Source of the DNA: Ignavibacteria bacterium
Lineage (GTDB): Bacteria > Bacteroidota > Ignavibacteria > Kapaibacteriales > UBA2268
Direction of reading: 5' to 3'
Assembly: GCA_012522895.1 (NCBI GenBank)
Contig: JAAYJM010000188.1
Location: 1 to 33,399, forward strand
Length of the DNA stretch: 33,399 nucleotides
A program made the translations under genes and the position numbers. Positions 31,712 to 33,399 of this stretch are shown here, piece by piece. Every line of letters starts with the position of its first letter. The stretch's first letter is position 1. Below the pieces are notes generated by a model. That model saw only the letters and a program-made list of their open reading frames with translations, did not search any database and was not told the origin of the DNA.

Positions 31712-32629
31712 ATGGATGAAAGAAAATACGGCGATATTATACAAAAATATCCTGAGCTTATCGAAGAAAATCTAACATTTATTGGCAGAGAAGTTCGCAC
31801 TGAAGGTGATAGAAGAATTGATTTACTTTTTAAAGATGAAATTGGTAGGAAGCTGATAGTCGAGCTAAAAGTTGTGCCAATTAACGACAAGCATATTGGA
31901 CAGGTAGTTAGATATTTAGGTGCTCTAAATGATCCTAACGCTAGAATTATGCTTGTAAGCCCTGTAATTCCAACTGCCACAAGAAGGGCTCTTGAGTATC
32001 AAGGTGTTGGTTACGTAGAGTTAACTTTTCAAAAAGTTTTAGGCTTCTTAGAAGAACGGGGAGACGAGAGTTTTAACGTTGCACAAGCGGATATAGAGGG
32101 AGCATTTGATGATTTAGGTGTAAAAGCTATAAAAAAAACGAATCTTGGAAATGAAATTAGACATACTAGTAGTGGCTTTTCGAAAATAAAGATAATCGAT
32201 CATGAAAATCTAGCTGATAAATACAAGATTAGTAAGAGGGGAATAACTGATAGCATCGAATTTAAAACCACTGAGTATTTAGCAAATCTTTATTTAAGAA
32301 TTGAGAATGCTTTATATGACAACAACATCAAAATGACAACAGAGCTATTAAATACTCAAAGAAATTTTGGTTTCAGTAGAAGTTATAAAAAGGAACGCGA
32401 AAGTATTGATGATATTGATCATAGAACCTTATGGTTTTGTTACGACACAAGCACCGAACAATTATGGATTGAAATAAGCGTTAACTTATTAAAAAGTGAC
32501 ATTAGGGAAAGGCTGGAGAATATACATATTGACTGTAACAATATATATGAAGATTTTTTAAGAATAGTAAATATAAATAATCACAATATTGACGAATTAA
32601 TAAGCATTCTGATAGATTTAAGTATTTAA
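31712..32629 (+). CDS. NucS/DUF91-like endonuclease (305 aa)
   Basis: The N-terminal ~130 residues match the NucS/DUF91 type of PD-(D/E)XK nuclease: FIGREVRTEGDRRIDLLFKD (Asp37) and KLIVELKVVP (Glu51-x-Lys53), then IGQVVRYLGAL and a strand region with ALEYQGVGYVEL. NucS proper cuts mismatched DNA in actinobacteria and archaea; DUF91 relatives elsewhere are little known. The C-terminal ~150 residues resemble a DUF5655-type domain (RTLWFCYDTSTEQLWIEISV). ATG 31712 is preferred to TTG 31643, with AAAGG upstream. The neighbours are defence and toxin genes, but repair is equally possible. Confidence 0.8.
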   Translation: MDERKYGDIIQKYPELIEENLTFIGREVRTEGDRRIDLLFKDEIGRKLIVELKVVPINDKHIGQVVRYLGALNDPNARIMLVSPVIPTATRRALEYQGVGYVELTFQKVLGFLEERGDESFNVAQADIEGAFDDLGVKAIKKTNLGNEIRHTSSGFSKIKIIDHENLADKYKISKRGITDSIEFKTTEYLANLYLRIENALYDNNIKMTTELLNTQRNFGFSRSYKKERESIDDIDHRTLWFCYDTSTEQLWIEISVNLLKSDIRERLENIHIDCNNIYEDFLRIVNINNHNIDELISILIDLSI

Positions 32630-32690
32630 AAAAATACTTAATTTTTTTTTAGAAAAAACCATAACTGATCGTTAAAAAACATAATTCCCT

Positions 32691-32722
32691 CCTTCCCAAA
32701 CCCACTTTGGGAAGGATTTTTT
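32691..32722 (+). terminator. CCTTCCC-family terminator (element A hairpin)
   Basis: CCTTCCCAAA (32691-32700) pairs with TTTGGGAAGG (32706-32715), followed by a T run. It terminates transcription from the NucS-like gene and, as in the left array, is followed at once by a promoter for the next toxin-antitoxin cassette, though with a different leader sequence. Confidence 0.8.
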
Positions 32723-32735
32723 TATAAAAATACAT

Positions 32736-32766
32736 TTGTTAAGTTGAAAGATTCTATTTAACTTTG
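32736..32766 (+). promoter_or_regulatory. Bacteroidota-type promoter of the RelE/ParE cassette
   Basis: TTG (32736-32738), exactly 20 bases, TAACTTTG (32759-32766): a full match to the group consensus. An AAGGAG ribosome binding site (32785-32790) and ATG 32797 follow at normal distances. Autoregulation by the toxin-antitoxin complex would be expected, but no clear operator is seen. Confidence 0.72.
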
Positions 32767-32796
32767 CAAATCATTGATTAGAATAAGGAGTTTAAA

Positions 32797-32991
32797 ATGA
32801 TTACATTTACAGATGATAAAGTAATATTTTCAAAAGATACATGGGAAGAATTGAAATCAGACAGCTATTTTAACGAAGTAATTGAAGCAATTGAAGACAG
32901 GGAAGAGTTAAAAAAATCTATTCAGGAAACAGAGTATATTGTTGATTTCAAAGAATATGATAAGCAAAGAAAAGCCAGAATAAATGTATAA
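32797..32991 (+). CDS. Antitoxin of a RelE/ParE-type pair (64 aa)
   Basis: A small acidic protein, MITFTDDKVIFSKDTWEELK to VDFKEYDKQRKARINV. A short beta-rich head and long helix precede a basic tail, as in many Phd/YefM-like or related antitoxins. It has a strong AAGGAG site and overlaps the toxin gene by 8 bp. Identification as antitoxin rests on its place before the toxin. Confidence 0.75.
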   Translation: MITFTDDKVIFSKDTWEELKSDSYFNEVIEAIEDREELKKSIQETEYIVDFKEYDKQRKARINV

Positions 32992-33241
32992 ACTCGGTCT
33001 TTCAAATAAAGTTATTAAGGAATTAGAGAAACTTGATGATACGTTATATCTAAGAATTAGCAATAAAATCCACTCTTTAGAAAATAATCCAAGACCAAAC
33101 GGTTCGATAAAACTATCTGGAATAGAGGGCTACAGAATAAGAATTGGAGATTACAGAATTTTATATACTATAAATGAAAGAACTAAGGAAGTTGTAGTTT
33201 ATAGTTTTGCTCATAGGAAAGAAGTATATAAAAAGCATTAA
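32984..33241 (+). CDS. RelE/ParE-superfamily toxin (85 aa)
   Basis: The typical course is visible: KLGLSNKVIKELEKLDDTLY helix, SLENNPRPNGSIKLSGIEGY, then RIRIGDYRILYTINERTKEV and VVYSFAHRKEVYKKH. 'GYRIRIGDYRILY' and the terminal 'HRKEVY' are hallmark motifs of the family; the latter part carries basic residues used in mRNA cleavage. The pair is complete, the second intact RelE/ParE module of the window. It is similar in type but not close in sequence to 14420-14686. Confidence 0.88.
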   Translation: MYKLGLSNKVIKELEKLDDTLYLRISNKIHSLENNPRPNGSIKLSGIEGYRIRIGDYRILYTINERTKEVVVYSFAHRKEVYKKH

Positions 33242-33307
33242 GTAATTGCGATGTATAAAGATCCACCCCCTGCCCCCGCCAGCGGGTAATGGCACGTAGA
33301 TAGTGCA

Positions 33308-33399
33308 TTATTTGTATTTTTTATATCTTCCACATTTCAACATCCTTGGATAATGACGATTAGGACGTTTTCGAATTACATGACGTAATATCATCTTTA
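33308..33399 (-). CDS. Probable transposase C-terminus, partial
   Basis: On the minus strand an open frame enters from the window edge and stops at TAA (33310-33308). The 29 residues, ILRHVIRKRPNRHYPRMLKC then GRYKKYK, are very basic; 'RP.R.YPR..K...RY' is a usual end of IS4-family DDE transposases. If correct, an insertion sequence begins beyond the window. The gap between it and the toxin gene (33242-33307) contains a degenerate CCCCCGCCAGCGGG repeat. Confidence 0.45.
   Translation of the reverse strand, partial: KMILRHVIRKRPNRHYPRMLKCGRYKKYK

Overview
The window is AT-rich chromosomal DNA from a Gram-negative bacterium, most likely of the Bacteroidota/Ignavibacteria (FCB) group. Three things point there: an lpxB gene (outer membrane lipid A), cytochrome c maturation genes with a Cys-type CcmE, and several promoters of the TTG-N20-TAnnTTTG type used by that group (18713-18743, 32736-32766, and 24685-24715 on the minus strand). 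The exact taxon is inferred, not shown. I found no tRNA, rRNA or CRISPR array.

Left arm (1-6400): an accessory array of small cassettes, mostly PIN-domain (VapC-like) toxin genes each followed by a small antitoxin-like gene, plus a DUF4160/DUF2442 pair and one large gene joining a nuclease-like domain to an SF1 helicase. The cassettes are separated by a recurrent intergenic element: a 'tail' (B), a CCTTCCC/GGGAAGG terminator hairpin and a promoter-like leader (together A). Of five PIN loci only 1206-1670 is intact; the others are broken by a stop, a deletion or truncation, while their antitoxin-like partners mostly stay open.

Middle (6400-19370): mainly chromosomal genes. These are a membrane/winged-helix protein, a LolC/E-type ABC permease, a leucine-rich-repeat protein cut from its signal peptide by an in-frame stop, a small membrane protein, a heparinase II/III-family protein with dispersed repeats inserted in frame near both ends, kbl, a ParE/RelE-type toxin-antitoxin pair, an orphan DUF433 gene, a DUF3467 gene, a TPR lipoprotein and lpxB. 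A promoter then starts a cytochrome c maturation operon (CcmD-like, CcmE).

19370-25042: a restriction-modification island lies between ccmE and ccmF. It encodes three DNA methyltransferases of different motif order, a PD-(D/E)XK endonuclease candidate, an HNH/endonuclease VII-like protein and an XRE controller with a leaderless promoter overlapping an operator-like palindrome. The ccm genes resume with ccmF and a TlpA/ResA-type thioredoxin (25043-28012).

Right arm (28013-33399): a second accessory region. It holds an orphan HicB antitoxin (a piece of a near-identical copy lies at 909-1016), a large DUF262 protein with a HEPN-like N-terminus and a C-terminal DUF1524-like domain lacking its expected His, a toxin remnant fused in frame to a ribbon-helix-helix antitoxin, a NucS/DUF91-like nuclease, another terminator-promoter element with an intact RelE/ParE pair, and at the edge the probable C-terminus of a transposase on the minus strand. 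Defence and stability genes thus occupy both arms and one island inside a respiratory-chain biogenesis operon.
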